Positions 17,460-26,304 of a stretch of 64,000 nucleotides of DNA are shown here, one piece after another; positions within the stretch are counted from its first letter, which is position 1, and each line of letters opens with the position of its first letter. Made by a program: the position numbers and the translations under genes. This DNA comes from Faucicola sp048551375 (GTDB lineage Bacteria; Pseudomonadota; Gammaproteobacteria; Pseudomonadales; Moraxellaceae), in assembly GCF_048551375.1 (NCBI RefSeq), contig NZ_JBLYZJ010000001.1, positions 62,001-126,000 on the forward strand, in the 5' to 3' direction. Below the pieces are notes generated by a model, which was not told the DNA's origin, did no database searches, and worked only from the letters and a program-made list of their open reading frames with translations.

Positions 17460-18542
17460 ATGAAAGAATCCCTACGTTTTCGCCTTGACCAAATGGTTGA
17501 CCGTTTTGAAGAAGTCACCGCCTTACTCTCTGACCCTGACACCATCAGCGACAACAAAAAATTCCGTGAATTGTCCGTTGAACATAGTGACTTGACCGAA
17601 ATCACCGAAGTTTGGCGACGTTATACCCAAGCCGAGGCTGATATCGTGACGGCGGAAGAAATGCTTTCAGACCCTGATATGAAAGACATGGCACAGGACG
17701 AAATCGACACTGCCAAAGCCACCATCAATGAGCTTGAAGACGTACTCAACGTGATGATGCTCCCCAAAGACCCGAATGATAAAGTACCTGCGTTCCTTGA
17801 AATCCGAGCAGGGACAGGCGGTGACGAGGCGGCGATTTTTAGCGGTGACTTGTTCCGTATGTACGAGCGTTACGCCCAAGCTCAAGGCTGGCAAGTCGAA
17901 GTGCTGTCTGCCAATGAGGGCGAACACGGTGGCTACAAAGAAATCATCAGCCGAGTGTCTGGTACGGGCGTGTATGGTCGCTTGAAGTTTGAGAGTGGGG
18001 CTCATCGTGTGCAACGTGTCCCAGAAACCGAAAGCCAAGGGCGTGTGCATACTTCGGCTTGTACCGTTGCTGTGATGCCAGAAGTCGAGATTGACGACAC
18101 GGTGGAGATTAACCCTGCTGATTTGCGTGTCGATACCTTCCGTGCGAGTGGGGCAGGTGGTCAGCACATTAACAAAACCGATTCTGCGGTGCGGATTACC
18201 CATATTCCGACTGGCACGGTGGTCGAGTGTCAGCAAGAGCGTAGCCAACACGCCAACCGTGATAAAGCCATGAAGATGTTGGTGTCAAAAATCCAACAAG
18301 AAAAAGTGCAAAAACAAATCGATGCGTCTAGTGATATGAGACGTAATTTGGTGGGTAGTGGCGACCGTTCGGAGCGGATTCGTACTTACAATTTTCCGCA
18401 AGGGCGGATGACTGACCACCGTATCAATTTGACCTTGTATAAACTGGATGCGATTATGCAGGGTGATATGGATGAGTTGCTCGACAGCCTACTGCGTGAA
18501 CATCAAGCTGATTTGATGGCGAGTGTCAGTGGGGAAGAATAA
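17460..18542 (+). CDS. prfA: Peptide chain release factor 1
   Basis: RF1 recognises UAA and UAG and triggers peptide release. The 360-residue product has the tRNA-mimic domain and the codon-recognition tripeptide PET in VPETESQGRVHTSACT (RF1 type P-x-T). The catalytic GGQ lies in GAGGQHINKTDSAVRITH near residue 232. Length is typical. The methylase gene prmC does not follow here; instead an accessory island begins after a palindromic repeat. Confidence 0.97.
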   Translation: MKESLRFRLDQMVDRFEEVTALLSDPDTISDNKKFRELSVEHSDLTEITEVWRRYTQAEADIVTAEEMLSDPDMKDMAQDEIDTAKATINELEDVLNVMMLPKDPNDKVPAFLEIRAGTGGDEAAIFSGDLFRMYERYAQAQGWQVEVLSANEGEHGGYKEIISRVSGTGVYGRLKFESGAHRVQRVPETESQGRVHTSACTVAVMPEVEIDDTVEINPADLRVDTFRASGAGGQHINKTDSAVRITHIPTGTVVECQQERSQHANRDKAMKMLVSKIQQEKVQKQIDASSDMRRNLVGSGDRSERIRTYNFPQGRMTDHRINLTLYKLDAIMQGDMDELLDSLLREHQADLMASVSGEE

Positions 18543-18631
18543 GCTGAGTGGGGAAGCGTAGTTTCAGTGTTAAAGAATGATTTGTTATTTTCCCTTTTTG
18601 GGAATATAATTTTATGGTTGTTTAAATTAGC

Positions 18632-18718
18632 AATAAGACAGTTTGGTAGGGGCGTATTGCATACGCCCAAAATTTTTAAATCTCATTTCTGATTTAATTG
18701 ATTATATTTTAATCAACT
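18632..18718. repeat. Nested palindromic repeat, extended copy 1
   Basis: This is a long copy of the GGGCGTAT repeat. Outer arms AATAAGACAG (left) and ATCTCATTTC-like (right) enclose the inner palindrome GGGGCGTATTGCATACGCCC at 18650-18669. It is followed by CTGATTTAATTGATTATA. Copies of the same layout lie at about 27985 and 36006. Confidence 0.8.
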
Positions 18719-18759
18719 TATGTCAATATTTGATTTGGATTGTAGGGCGGGTTTTGTTC

Positions 18760-19068
18760 ATGCGAGTGATTGCTAAACGTACGTTACGCAATTTTTGGGA
18801 GCAGAGTGGTCGAGAAGACTCCCAAGCCCCACTTGAGGCATGGCATGATATTGTTTTAAAGTCTGATTGGAAAACCCCTCAAGATATCAAAGATATGTTT
18901 AAAAATGCCAGTATCGTTGGTAATAACCGAGTTGTGTTTAATATTGCAGGGAATAAATATCGTTTAGTGGTGGAGATGCAATATCAAATAGGCATTGTGT
19001 GGGTGAAGTTTTTAGGCACACACAATGAATACGATAAAATTGATGTGGAGACAGTCAATGACTATTAA
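18760..19068 (+). CDS. higB: HigB-family mRNA interferase toxin
   Basis: This is a 102-residue toxin of the HigB type, a ribosome-dependent mRNA endonuclease. I chose the internal ATG at 18760 (MRVIAKRTLRNFWEQ) because the 39 upstream residues of the open frame run through the repeat element. Family features visible are WHDIVLKSDWKTPQDIK, NASIVGNNRVVFNIAGNKYRL and the C-terminal HNEYDKIDVETV. The toxin precedes its antitoxin and overlaps it by 11 bp, the order diagnostic of higBA modules. Confidence 0.9.
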   Translation: MRVIAKRTLRNFWEQSGREDSQAPLEAWHDIVLKSDWKTPQDIKDMFKNASIVGNNRVVFNIAGNKYRLVVEMQYQIGIVWVKFLGTHNEYDKIDVETVNDY

Positions 19069-19408
19069 ACCCATTCGTGATGACAATGACTTAACCCAAG
19101 CTTTTATGCAACTTGAGCCAATTTTTCAAGCGAGCGAGGGTACGCCAGAAGCAGATGAGCGTGACATATTACTGACCTTGATTGAAGCCTATGAAGCCAA
19201 ACATTATCCTATCAATCATGCCGACCCTGTTTCGGCGATTGAATTTCAGATGGAGCAGTTAAATCTTGAGAAAAAAGATTTAGAACCCTTTTTGGGCGTG
19301 CCGAGTAAGGTTTCAGAAGTGTTAAATCGTAAACGTAATCTTAGTTTGACGATGATTAAGCGATTACATCATGGTTTAAATATTCCTTATGAAAGTTTGA
19401 TTACCTAA
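19058..19408 (+). CDS. higA: HigA-family antitoxin
   Basis: This is a 116-residue antitoxin that should bind HigB and repress the operon. The ATG at 19058 (MTIKPIRDDND) lies inside the end of higB after GTGGAGACAG. The C-terminal half is a helix-turn-helix: MEQLNLEKKDLEPFLGVPSK is followed by VSEVLNRKRNLSLTMIKRLH, about residues 64-100. The acidic N-terminal half is typical of the toxin-binding part in HigA proteins of this longer class. Confidence 0.88.
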   Translation: MTIKPIRDDNDLTQAFMQLEPIFQASEGTPEADERDILLTLIEAYEAKHYPINHADPVSAIEFQMEQLNLEKKDLEPFLGVPSKVSEVLNRKRNLSLTMIKRLHHGLNIPYESLIT

Positions 19409-19429
19409 AGTTAGTATAGAGATAAAATC

Positions 19430-20227
19430 ATGGCAAAGTTTTTAAATACCAGTGGCACGACTTACCACCTTGAGGAATTGATAAAAAAAGCCTCGGATAG
19501 GCTGATTTTGATAAGTCCTTTTTTAAAATTAAATGACCGTATCAAAGAGCTATTGGAAGATAAAAATCGTCTAAAAATTGATATTCGTATCATTTATGGT
19601 AAAAGTGATTTACAACCTGAAGAAATTAACTGGTTAAAAAATTTAGATTTTGTGCGTACCAGTTTTTGCAAAAATTTACACGCAAAATGTTATCTTAATG
19701 AAAACGAAGCCATTATTACCAGTTTAAATCTTTACGAATTTAGCCAAGTCAATAACAATGAAATGGGTGTGTTGATTAGCCGTCAAGATGATAGCCAACT
19801 GTACCATGATACTTACGAAGAAGTGCAACGTATCATTCGCATTAGTGATGAAATAAAAGTATCTGCTGAAAAGCCTCAAGCGATTGCCAACCCAGTTGCA
19901 CCTAATGTTGTTGTCGATGATAAAGTTGAAGCATCACCAACAACGAAGAAAAAAGTTTATGATAAACTGACAACATCGAAATTAGCCGAAAAATTGGGTA
20001 TGGCAACGCCAGAGTTTACCACTATTTTAGAGCAGTTGGGCTATGTAGAAATGAAAGGTAAAACACCGTTTTTGACCGATAAAGGCAGAGAAGCAGGTGG
20101 TGAGTTAAAAAAAGGTCAATATGGCTATTTTATCATTTGGTCGGTGGATATGAATATTTCCATTGAAGAAGATAAAAATACTAACGTATCATGGGCGGAT
20201 AAATTGTTAAAATTATTTCAATTTTAA
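19430..20227 (+). CDS. PLD-like nuclease-domain protein with C-terminal helix-turn-helix
   Basis: This is a 265-residue protein of the phospholipase D superfamily with a single catalytic half. NLHAKCYLNENEAIITSLNL carries the HxK pair (His84, Lys86) and the downstream Ser/Asn. The Asp of a canonical HxKxxxxD motif is replaced by Glu. A linker at residues 145-175 leads to a winged-helix-like domain, LTTSKLAEKLGMATPEFTTI then LTDKGREAGG, which recalls phage antirepressor or DNA-binding modules. Single-HKD enzymes act as dimers (Nuc, BfiI), so a DNA-targeting nuclease is plausible. It lies between two toxin-antitoxin pairs, 21 bp after higA, and its role is unknown. Confidence 0.65.
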   Translation: MAKFLNTSGTTYHLEELIKKASDRLILISPFLKLNDRIKELLEDKNRLKIDIRIIYGKSDLQPEEINWLKNLDFVRTSFCKNLHAKCYLNENEAIITSLNLYEFSQVNNNEMGVLISRQDDSQLYHDTYEEVQRIIRISDEIKVSAEKPQAIANPVAPNVVVDDKVEASPTTKKKVYDKLTTSKLAEKLGMATPEFTTILEQLGYVEMKGKTPFLTDKGREAGGELKKGQYGYFIIWSVDMNISIEEDKNTNVSWADKLLKLFQF

Positions 20228-20239
20228 TAAGGAAGAGCA

Positions 20240-20557
20240 ATGGAACAAGTCATCACAGTACAACAAGCTCAAATGAATTTGCCAAGTATCATTCAGCAGG
20301 TTCAAGCGTTAGGGCAACAAAATATCACCATTACCGATAATAATGGGTTGGCGTATAACCTCACCGTGTCAAAAAAAGAGCCAAGCAAACGCAAATTAAA
20401 TGCGGGTTTTATGCACACAGAAAGCAGGATTAATCGAAATGCAGGTTTTTTAAATGCTAACCCTGCAAATACTGCTATTCCCGATGATTTTGACCGTATG
20501 TATGAAGATGAAATCTATGCCTTGTTTGCTGGGGAATATGATGAAAGTCCTCGTTGA
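20240..20557 (+). CDS. Phd/YefM-like antitoxin of a VapC-type pair
   Basis: This is a 105-residue small protein. The N-terminus VITVQQAQMNLPSIIQQVQALG resembles the Phd/YefM DNA-binding fold, in which a helix packs after a short strand. The C-terminal third is acidic (PDDFDRMYEDEIYALFAGEY), like toxin-binding tails that wrap a PIN domain. GGAAGAGCA precedes the ATG. It overlaps the PIN-domain gene by 17-20 bp, the tight coupling usual for antitoxin-toxin operons. Confidence 0.8.
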   Translation: MEQVITVQQAQMNLPSIIQQVQALGQQNITITDNNGLAYNLTVSKKEPSKRKLNAGFMHTESRINRNAGFLNANPANTAIPDDFDRMYEDEIYALFAGEYDESPR

Positions 20558-20936
20558 TAGTCATATTTTACTTTGGCTTGGTAAAAATCAATTAACGGAT
20601 AAAGCCAAAAAAGCAAAAGCATTATTTGATTGTTCGGATTATACTTTTTATTTTAGCTCAGTCAATTTGTGGGAAATTGCGATTAAAGCATCTTTGAGTA
20701 AGCCAGATTTTGATATTGTTGTGGAGGAGTTGGAGCAAGGATTGCTAAAAAGTGGTTTTTATCAACTTTACATTGATAATAAACACATTTTTGAAATCAA
20801 GAATTTGCCCCATATTCACAAAGACCCTTTTGATAGATTGTTAATTGCTCAAGCCAAAGTGGAATGCTTTCATTTTTTGACCGTTGATGAAAAGATTTTG
20901 CAATATGGCTATGATTTTGTGATTGATGCCAGTTAG
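20541..20936 (+). CDS. PIN-domain ribonuclease toxin (VapC-like)
   Basis: This is a 131-residue PIN-domain protein, expected to be a tRNA- or mRNA-cleaving toxin. The acidic residues of the active site are visible: VLVDSHILLW (Asp6), SVNLWEIAIK (Glu), KDPFDRLLIAQA (Asp) and LTVDEKIL (Asp). I used the ATG at 20541; another ATG immediately before it (20538) is equally possible. GGGGAATAT precedes it. The type fits the Phd-linked PIN proteins of proteobacterial chromosomes. Confidence 0.87.
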   Translation: MKVLVDSHILLWLGKNQLTDKAKKAKALFDCSDYTFYFSSVNLWEIAIKASLSKPDFDIVVEELEQGLLKSGFYQLYIDNKHIFEIKNLPHIHKDPFDRLLIAQAKVECFHFLTVDEKILQYGYDFVIDAS

Positions 20937-21008
20937 ATTTCTAAAGATATTGATTTAGCGTGATAGTAACGCTTTTTATTTTTTGTATGCCTGTTTTAAG
21001 GAAAACTC

Positions 21009-22538
21009 ATGTCAAACCAACCGCAAGAAAACCAAGCAACCGAAGAAGTCCAAGACGTAAACGAGTTAATCAAACAACGTCATCACAAACTTGACTTAAT
21101 CAAACAGTCAGGCAAAAATCCCTACCCAAACCAATTCAGACGTAACCACTACGCCCAAGACCTCCAAGACCAATACAAAGACTTGGACAAAGAAACCCTA
21201 GCCAACCAAGACAAAATCACCGTCAACGTGGCAGGGCGTATCATGCTCAAACGTATCATGGGTAAAGCCAGCTTTATCACCCTTGCCGATATGAGCGGAC
21301 GTATCCAAGCCTACGTCAGCAAAAACGACTTGGGCGATGCTGTGTATGACGATTTTAAAACCTTTGACATCGGCGACATTGTGGGCGTAACAGGCTATCT
21401 ATTCCGCACCAACACAGGCGAATTATCGGTTCATGCCACCGAAGTACAGCTATTGACCAAATCACTGCGTCCATTGCCAGACAAATTCCACGGCTTGAGC
21501 GATACCGAAAGCCGTTACCGTAGCCGTCATTTAGACTTGATGACCAATGACGAAAGCCGTAATGCCTTTATTGTCCGCAGTAAAGTCATCGCAGGGATTC
21601 GTGAGTTTATGTTGTCTGAGCGTTATATGGAAGTCGAAACGCCGATGATGCACGTCATCCCCGGTGGTGCGGTGGCTCGTCCGTTTGTCACGCATCACAA
21701 TGCGTTGGATATGCCGTTGTTTTTGCGGATTGCCCCAGAATTGTACCTAAAACGCCTTGTGGTTGGCGGTTTTGAGCGGGTTTTTGAGATTAACCGTAAC
21801 TTCCGTAACGAAGGCGTGTCGGCTCGCCACAACCCAGAATTTACCATGATTGAGTTTTACCAAGCCTATTCGACTTACGAAGATGTCATGGATTTGACAG
21901 AACGTATGTTTAATAAATTGGCAATGGATATCTTAGGCACAACCGAACTTGAGTATCAAGGCGAAGCGATTAGCTTTAAAGCCCCATTTGAGCGGTTGCC
22001 GATGACCCAAGCGATTGCCCGTTATGCCGAAAATTTTGACATGAGCAAAGTCGCTGACCGTGATTATCTAGCGGATTATGTCAAAAATGTGCTAAAACAA
22101 GAAGTCAAAGACATCTTTGGTATCGGCAAACTACAAACCATCGTATTTGAAGAAACCGCTGAACATCAGCTACGCCAACCGACTTTCGTCACCGAATACC
22201 CAGCGGAAACCTCACCGTTGGCACGCCGTAATGACGAAAATCCAGAGATTACCGACCGTTTTGAGTTGTTTATCGGTGGGCGTGAAATCGCCAATGGCTT
22301 TAGCGAGTTAAATGACCCAATCGACCAAGCCGAGCGTTTCCAACAGCAAGTTGCCGAAAAAGATGCAGGCGATGATGAGGCCATGCACTATGATGCGGAG
22401 TTTGTCGAGGCGTTAAGCTATGGCTTGCCACCAACCGCAGGCGAGGGCATTGGCATTGACCGTTTGGTGATGTTGTTTACCAATGCACCGAGTATTCGTG
22501 ATGTGATTTTGTTCCCACATATGCGAAGAAAAGACTAA
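21009..22538 (+). CDS. lysS: Lysyl-tRNA synthetase, class II
   Basis: LysRS charges tRNA-Lys. The 509-residue product has the N-terminal OB-fold anticodon-binding domain (about residues 60-175) and the class II catalytic core. Motif 2 is FRNEGVSARHNPEFTMIEFY and motif 3 is GEGIGIDRLVMLFTNAPSIR. The start ATG follows AAGGAAAACTC. It lies just outside the accessory island, and a strong terminator follows it. Confidence 0.97.
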   Translation: MSNQPQENQATEEVQDVNELIKQRHHKLDLIKQSGKNPYPNQFRRNHYAQDLQDQYKDLDKETLANQDKITVNVAGRIMLKRIMGKASFITLADMSGRIQAYVSKNDLGDAVYDDFKTFDIGDIVGVTGYLFRTNTGELSVHATEVQLLTKSLRPLPDKFHGLSDTESRYRSRHLDLMTNDESRNAFIVRSKVIAGIREFMLSERYMEVETPMMHVIPGGAVARPFVTHHNALDMPLFLRIAPELYLKRLVVGGFERVFEINRNFRNEGVSARHNPEFTMIEFYQAYSTYEDVMDLTERMFNKLAMDILGTTELEYQGEAISFKAPFERLPMTQAIARYAENFDMSKVADRDYLADYVKNVLKQEVKDIFGIGKLQTIVFEETAEHQLRQPTFVTEYPAETSPLARRNDENPEITDRFELFIGGREIANGFSELNDPIDQAERFQQQVAEKDAGDDEAMHYDAEFVEALSYGLPPTAGEGIGIDRLVMLFTNAPSIRDVILFPHMRRKD

Positions 22539-22556
22539 ATTTTATTTGGGTTTTGA

Positions 22557-22587
22557 TAAAAACTGGGCAAAATGTCCAGTTTTTTTA
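22557..22587 (+). terminator. Intrinsic terminator after lysS
   Basis: The stem AAAACTGG/CCAGTTTT with a nine-base loop is followed by a T-run ending near 22587. It lies 20 bp beyond the lysS stop. Confidence 0.85.
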
Positions 22588-22719
22588 TGCCAAGTTAAAA
22601 ATCTGTATCACAAGATACATTTTGATTAAAAAAAACCAATTTATCAGTGTTTGGCTAATGTTACAATAACCGCTTTACGCCAATTTGAGCATTTTTATAC
22701 GCATCACACTGAGAATTTT

Positions 22720-24081
22720 ATGGCTGACCAATTACCCACCCAATCCAATCCAAATCCATCCGCCCTAGACCCATCTAATTTGCCACCCAGTTATCGCAAG
22801 CCAAATGGTTTTTTGTTGCTATTGCCGTGGTTGTTGTTGGGCTTGTTGTTATTGGTGGGATTTTGGGCAATGACACAGGGTAAGATGAGTTTTAATCCTA
22901 ATAAAAAAGTTGATAAAACCACTGCCAGTCAAACTGTTAATCCTAATTGGCAACCACCAAAGCCTGAACCAGTGCCAGCCCAAACCCTCAAAAATGGTCA
23001 AGACGTGGTGTCCTACCATGATGCGGTAGCAGTGGCGGCTCAGTCAGTGGTCAATATTTATACCACCCAAAAAGTCGCCCAACATCCCTATATGAATGAC
23101 CCTGCAATGAAGCGTTATTTTGAGTTTCATGGCATTCCGCAAGAGCAGGACAGTACCAACCTTGGCTCTGGGGTGGTGATTTCGCCAGATGGCTATATTG
23201 TTACCAATGCCCACGTGATTTCGCAAGCGGATAATATCGTGGCGGTGCTAAATGATGGGCGGAAAGCCACAGCAACGGTAATTGGGGCTGACCCAGAAAG
23301 TGATTTGGCAGTCATCAAGGTCGATTTAACAGGGTTAAAACCACTCGGTTTTAAGCAAGAGGCGACCCAAGTCGGTGATGTGGTGTTGGCGATTGGTAAT
23401 CCGTTTGGGGTGGGGCAGACCGTGACGCAAGGGATTATTTCGGCAACTGGACGTACAGGGCTTGGTATTAATATGGTGGAAGATTTTATCCAAACCGATG
23501 CCCCCATTAACCCCGGAAATTCTGGCGGTGCGTTGGTCGATGCACATGGGCAATTGGTCGGTATTAATACCGCCATTTTCTCACGGTCGGGCGGTTCGAT
23601 GGGGATTGGTTTTGCGATTCCCACGGCAATTGTCGAACACGTGATGAATAGCATTATCAAAGAAGGTAAGGTACGCCGTGGTTGGCTGGGTATTGAATTG
23701 GCAGGTGGTATCAAAGACCCCACCAGTCTAGCGGAGAATAAAGCCGTTGAAGTGATGAACGTCTTGCCTGATAGTCCGTCTGCCAAAGCAGGTTTGCAAA
23801 AAGGCGATGTGGTGCTTTCTGTGGATGGGCAAGCGGTGACTGATGCCAATGCCTTGATTCAGATGGTGGCACGCAAATCGCCCAATAGCGTTATCCAACT
23901 GCATATCAAACGTGGCACGACCGAAATGGATGTGCCTGTGACTTTGGGTGAGCGTGAACCACAAAAAGCCTTAACACCGATGAGCGATGGCGGTATGGGT
24001 GGTGAATTTGAAGGGCAATCCATGCAAAATGACCCCAATAGACAATTACCACCAGAATTATTGGAATTATTTAAACGCTAG
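22720..24081 (+). CDS. DegS/HtrA-type membrane-anchored serine protease
   Basis: This is a 453-residue trypsin-like HtrA protease. The ATG at 22720 is preferred to the upstream TTG. One transmembrane segment (residues 30-51) anchors it in the inner membrane with the protease outside. The catalytic triad is seen in VTNAHVIS (His), SDLAVIKV (Asp) and NPGNSGGALVD (Ser). A single PDZ domain follows (SAKAGLQKGDVVLSVDGQAV). One transmembrane helix plus one PDZ is the DegS/AlgW layout, which would place it upstream of RseP in regulated proteolysis; that link is inferred. Confidence 0.88.
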   Translation: MADQLPTQSNPNPSALDPSNLPPSYRKPNGFLLLLPWLLLGLLLLVGFWAMTQGKMSFNPNKKVDKTTASQTVNPNWQPPKPEPVPAQTLKNGQDVVSYHDAVAVAAQSVVNIYTTQKVAQHPYMNDPAMKRYFEFHGIPQEQDSTNLGSGVVISPDGYIVTNAHVISQADNIVAVLNDGRKATATVIGADPESDLAVIKVDLTGLKPLGFKQEATQVGDVVLAIGNPFGVGQTVTQGIISATGRTGLGINMVEDFIQTDAPINPGNSGGALVDAHGQLVGINTAIFSRSGGSMGIGFAIPTAIVEHVMNSIIKEGKVRRGWLGIELAGGIKDPTSLAENKAVEVMNVLPDSPSAKAGLQKGDVVLSVDGQAVTDANALIQMVARKSPNSVIQLHIKRGTTEMDVPVTLGEREPQKALTPMSDGGMGGEFEGQSMQNDPNRQLPPELLELFKR

Positions 24082-24137
24082 AAAATATTTCCAGAGTATG
24101 TTCAAAGAATCATGCCAAACCTAATCAATGTCATATT

Positions 24138-24163
24138 GTAGGGGCGTATTGCATACGCCCAAA
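24138..24163. repeat. Short palindromic repeat, GGGCGTAT type
   Basis: The core GGGGCGTATTGCATACGCCC is identical to those at 4225 and 61869, and shares the flanking AAxTTGATAG with the latter. It lies between two convergent genes. Confidence 0.85.
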
Positions 24164-24249
24164 TTGATAGTTCTTATTCGAGGGCGTAAGCCTTGCGAAG
24201 CAGTGCTTCTCACCCATGACTTTGATTGTTGGTTGGATATTAGCCCAGT

Positions 24250-25029
24250 TCACCCCCCAGCCAACGTCAAGCTTCTTCCTCCATCCACTGCCAACACCTG
24301 CCCTGTGATATAAGGGGCAGTTGCCAAAAATACCACCGCTTGGGCGATGTCCTGCGGTGTGCCAATCCGTCCCATCGGAATCCGCTGACAAATTCGCTCG
24401 ATATCGTCTGCATTTAGGGCTTGTTCGGTATCGCTTTCTGGTAGGATATTTACCCCCGGAGCGACCCCATTGACACGCACTTGCGGTGCAAGCTCCAATG
24501 CCAACGACTGCACCAACATTTGATGAGCCGATTTTGCCATATTATACAGGCTATAGCCGACAAACGGACGAGCATTGGCATGAATATCCAAGATGCTGAT
24601 AATACAGCCTTGTGAGGTTTGTAATTGAGGTAATAGGGCTTGGGTTAAAAATAAGGGGGCTTGGGCGTTAGAATCCATCAGATTTTGCCAATCGGTTTGG
24701 GTGATTTGCCCTAATGGGGTCGGATAAAAACGTGAGGCATTATGCACCAAAAGATCCAACCGCCCAAACTGGGCGATGATGGTTTTGGCAAGCTCGGTAA
24801 GGGCATCAATGGCTTGTAAATTGCCTTGTACAAGGGTGGCAGACTGGGGGCGGATATGGTTTAGCGTATCGGCGAGGCTTTGGGCTTCGGTATGACTGGC
24901 TTGATAATGAATGACGATGTTAAACCCTGCTTGGTGCAGGGCTTCGACAATGGCTTTGCCAATTCGCCTTGCTCCCCCTGTGACACAGGCGACACGAGAG
25001 CAAGGGGGTGAGGGTGATAATGGGTGCAT
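24250..25029 (-). CDS. Pteridine reductase-like short-chain dehydrogenase (FolM-like)
   Basis: This is a 259-residue SDR enzyme. The cofactor motif is TGGARRIGKAIVEAL (residues 17-31), in which the TGxxxRxG form with two arginines is typical of NADPH-dependent pteridine reductases (PTR1/FolM). The NNAG-equivalent is VHNASRFYPTPLG and the catalytic YxxxK is in YNMAKSAHQM. It probably reduces dihydromonapterin or dihydrofolate. The YeaC gene begins upstream on the same strand with a 9-bp gap. Confidence 0.8.
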   Translation of the reverse strand: MHPLSPSPPCSRVACVTGGARRIGKAIVEALHQAGFNIVIHYQASHTEAQSLADTLNHIRPQSATLVQGNLQAIDALTELAKTIIAQFGRLDLLVHNASRFYPTPLGQITQTDWQNLMDSNAQAPLFLTQALLPQLQTSQGCIISILDIHANARPFVGYSLYNMAKSAHQMLVQSLALELAPQVRVNGVAPGVNILPESDTEQALNADDIERICQRIPMGRIGTPQDIAQAVVFLATAPYITGQVLAVDGGRSLTLAGG

Positions 25030-25038
25030 GGTTAAAAT

Positions 25039-25341
25039 TTATCGAAATTTAACCAATTGTTCTGTATCTGCTACACTATCAGTATTGGGTAACTGATGCG
25101 GATAATGGTGGTCATGCCCGATGTCACAGTCTTCAGACTCTTTTTTTGGGCGATGAATGTAGCCTGTGCGTTCCTCTTGGGGCAAAAATTCATGTTCCCA
25201 CACCATCACCGCCTGCATGCAAGTATGACGTTGTTCTTCGGTTAGCATTGTGCCATTTTCCCATTTACCAAGGGCGATGGCGGTGCGAAATTTTTCGACA
25301 ACCTCTGGGGTTAATGCTGATAAAATCGTTTGTTTATCCAT
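25039..25341 (-). CDS. YeaC-like DUF1315 family protein
   Basis: This is a 100-residue small cytoplasmic protein of the DUF1315 (YeaC) family of unknown function. The conserved part ALGKWENGTMLTEEQRHTCM followed by QAVMVWEHEFLPQEERTGYI covers residues 23-61. The C-terminal tail is histidine-rich and acidic (DCDIGHDHHYPHQ) and differs from the family core. It is probably co-transcribed with the pteridine reductase downstream. Confidence 0.82.
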   Translation of the reverse strand: MDKQTILSALTPEVVEKFRTAIALGKWENGTMLTEEQRHTCMQAVMVWEHEFLPQEERTGYIHRPKKESEDCDIGHDHHYPHQLPNTDSVADTEQLVKFR

Positions 25342-25379
25342 ATTTATTACCTCGGTCTAAACAAAAATTTATGTGGTTG

Positions 25380-26156
25380 TTATTGTTCAACAAACGCACG
25401 TTCTACCACATAATCCCCTGTTCCACCCATGCGTGGTGAGGCTTTTAGACCAAATTCATCCAGCATGATGGCAACATCTTTATTCATTGATGGGCTACCG
25501 CAAATCATCGCACGGTCATCGATTGGATTGATTGGTGGTAAGCCGATATCTTCAAATAATTTGCCAGATTTCATCAAGTCAGTCATGCGACCTTGGTTGC
25601 GAAATGGCTCACGAGTGACAGTGGGATAATAAATCAATTTATCTTTGACAAAATCTGCCAATAGTTCGTCTTCAAATAGGCTTTTTTCAAACATTTCACG
25701 GTAGCCCAATTCGCTGACATACCGCACACCATGCACCACGATGACTTTTTCAAAGCGTTCATACGCTTCTGGGTCACGAGCCAATGATAAGAAGGGGGCA
25801 AGCCCTGTGCCAGTAGCTAGCATATACAGATGTTTTCCGGGATTTAAGTCATCAAGCACCAGTGTACCTGTGGGTTTTTTGCTAATTAGCAATTTATCAC
25901 CAACTTTGATATGTTGCAAAATCGAGGTCAAAGGGCCGTCTTGGACTTTAATGGAATAAAATTCCAATTCTTCATCATAATTTGGGCTGGCAATCGAATA
26001 CGCACGCATTAAAGGCTTGCCATTGACTTCCAATCCAATCATAGCAAATTCACCATTACGAAAACGCAACCCATCATTACGAGTGGTCTTTAGGCTAAAT
26101 AAGGTATCATTCCAGTGATGCACATAAGTGACGGTTTCTTCATAAAACTTTGACAT
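25380..26156 (-). CDS. fpr: Ferredoxin-NADP+ reductase
   Basis: This is a 258-residue flavoprotein that passes electrons between NADPH and ferredoxin or flavodoxin and supports oxidative stress defence. I chose the internal ATG at 26156 (MSKFYEETVTYVHHW). FAD contacts are in RAYSIASPN, the NADP segment is MLATGTGLAPFLSLARDP, and CGSPSMNKD and a C-terminal VVERAFVE are family landmarks of the bacterial FPR subclass. It is divergent from trmO across a 148-bp promoter region. Confidence 0.92.
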   Translation of the reverse strand: MSKFYEETVTYVHHWNDTLFSLKTTRNDGLRFRNGEFAMIGLEVNGKPLMRAYSIASPNYDEELEFYSIKVQDGPLTSILQHIKVGDKLLISKKPTGTLVLDDLNPGKHLYMLATGTGLAPFLSLARDPEAYERFEKVIVVHGVRYVSELGYREMFEKSLFEDELLADFVKDKLIYYPTVTREPFRNQGRMTDLMKSGKLFEDIGLPPINPIDDRAMICGSPSMNKDVAIMLDEFGLKASPRMGGTGDYVVERAFVEQ

Positions 26157-26304
26157 GGTATTTCGCCCTAACAATGATGATAAAAATTTCAAAAAATTGT
26201 GTGGCGTATGATAGCAAATTTTTTGTCATTTTTCAGTCAAAACCTCGGCTTTTCTCACAAAAAAATGGCATAATAAAAGTTAAAAATATGATATAGCGTT
26301 TTTT

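Noticed and set aside
17667..18251. A 194-codon minus-strand frame within prfA
   Set aside because: It is antisense to a highly conserved gene and arises from codon bias; no ribosome site or motif was seen.
23193..23849. A 218-codon open frame on the minus strand inside the DegS-like gene
   Set aside because: It lies wholly antisense to a clear protease, has low-complexity composition and no family motif.
24128..24391. Short frames on both strands between the protease and the pteridine reductase
   Set aside because: They span a palindromic repeat and the end of the reductase and have no family resemblance.
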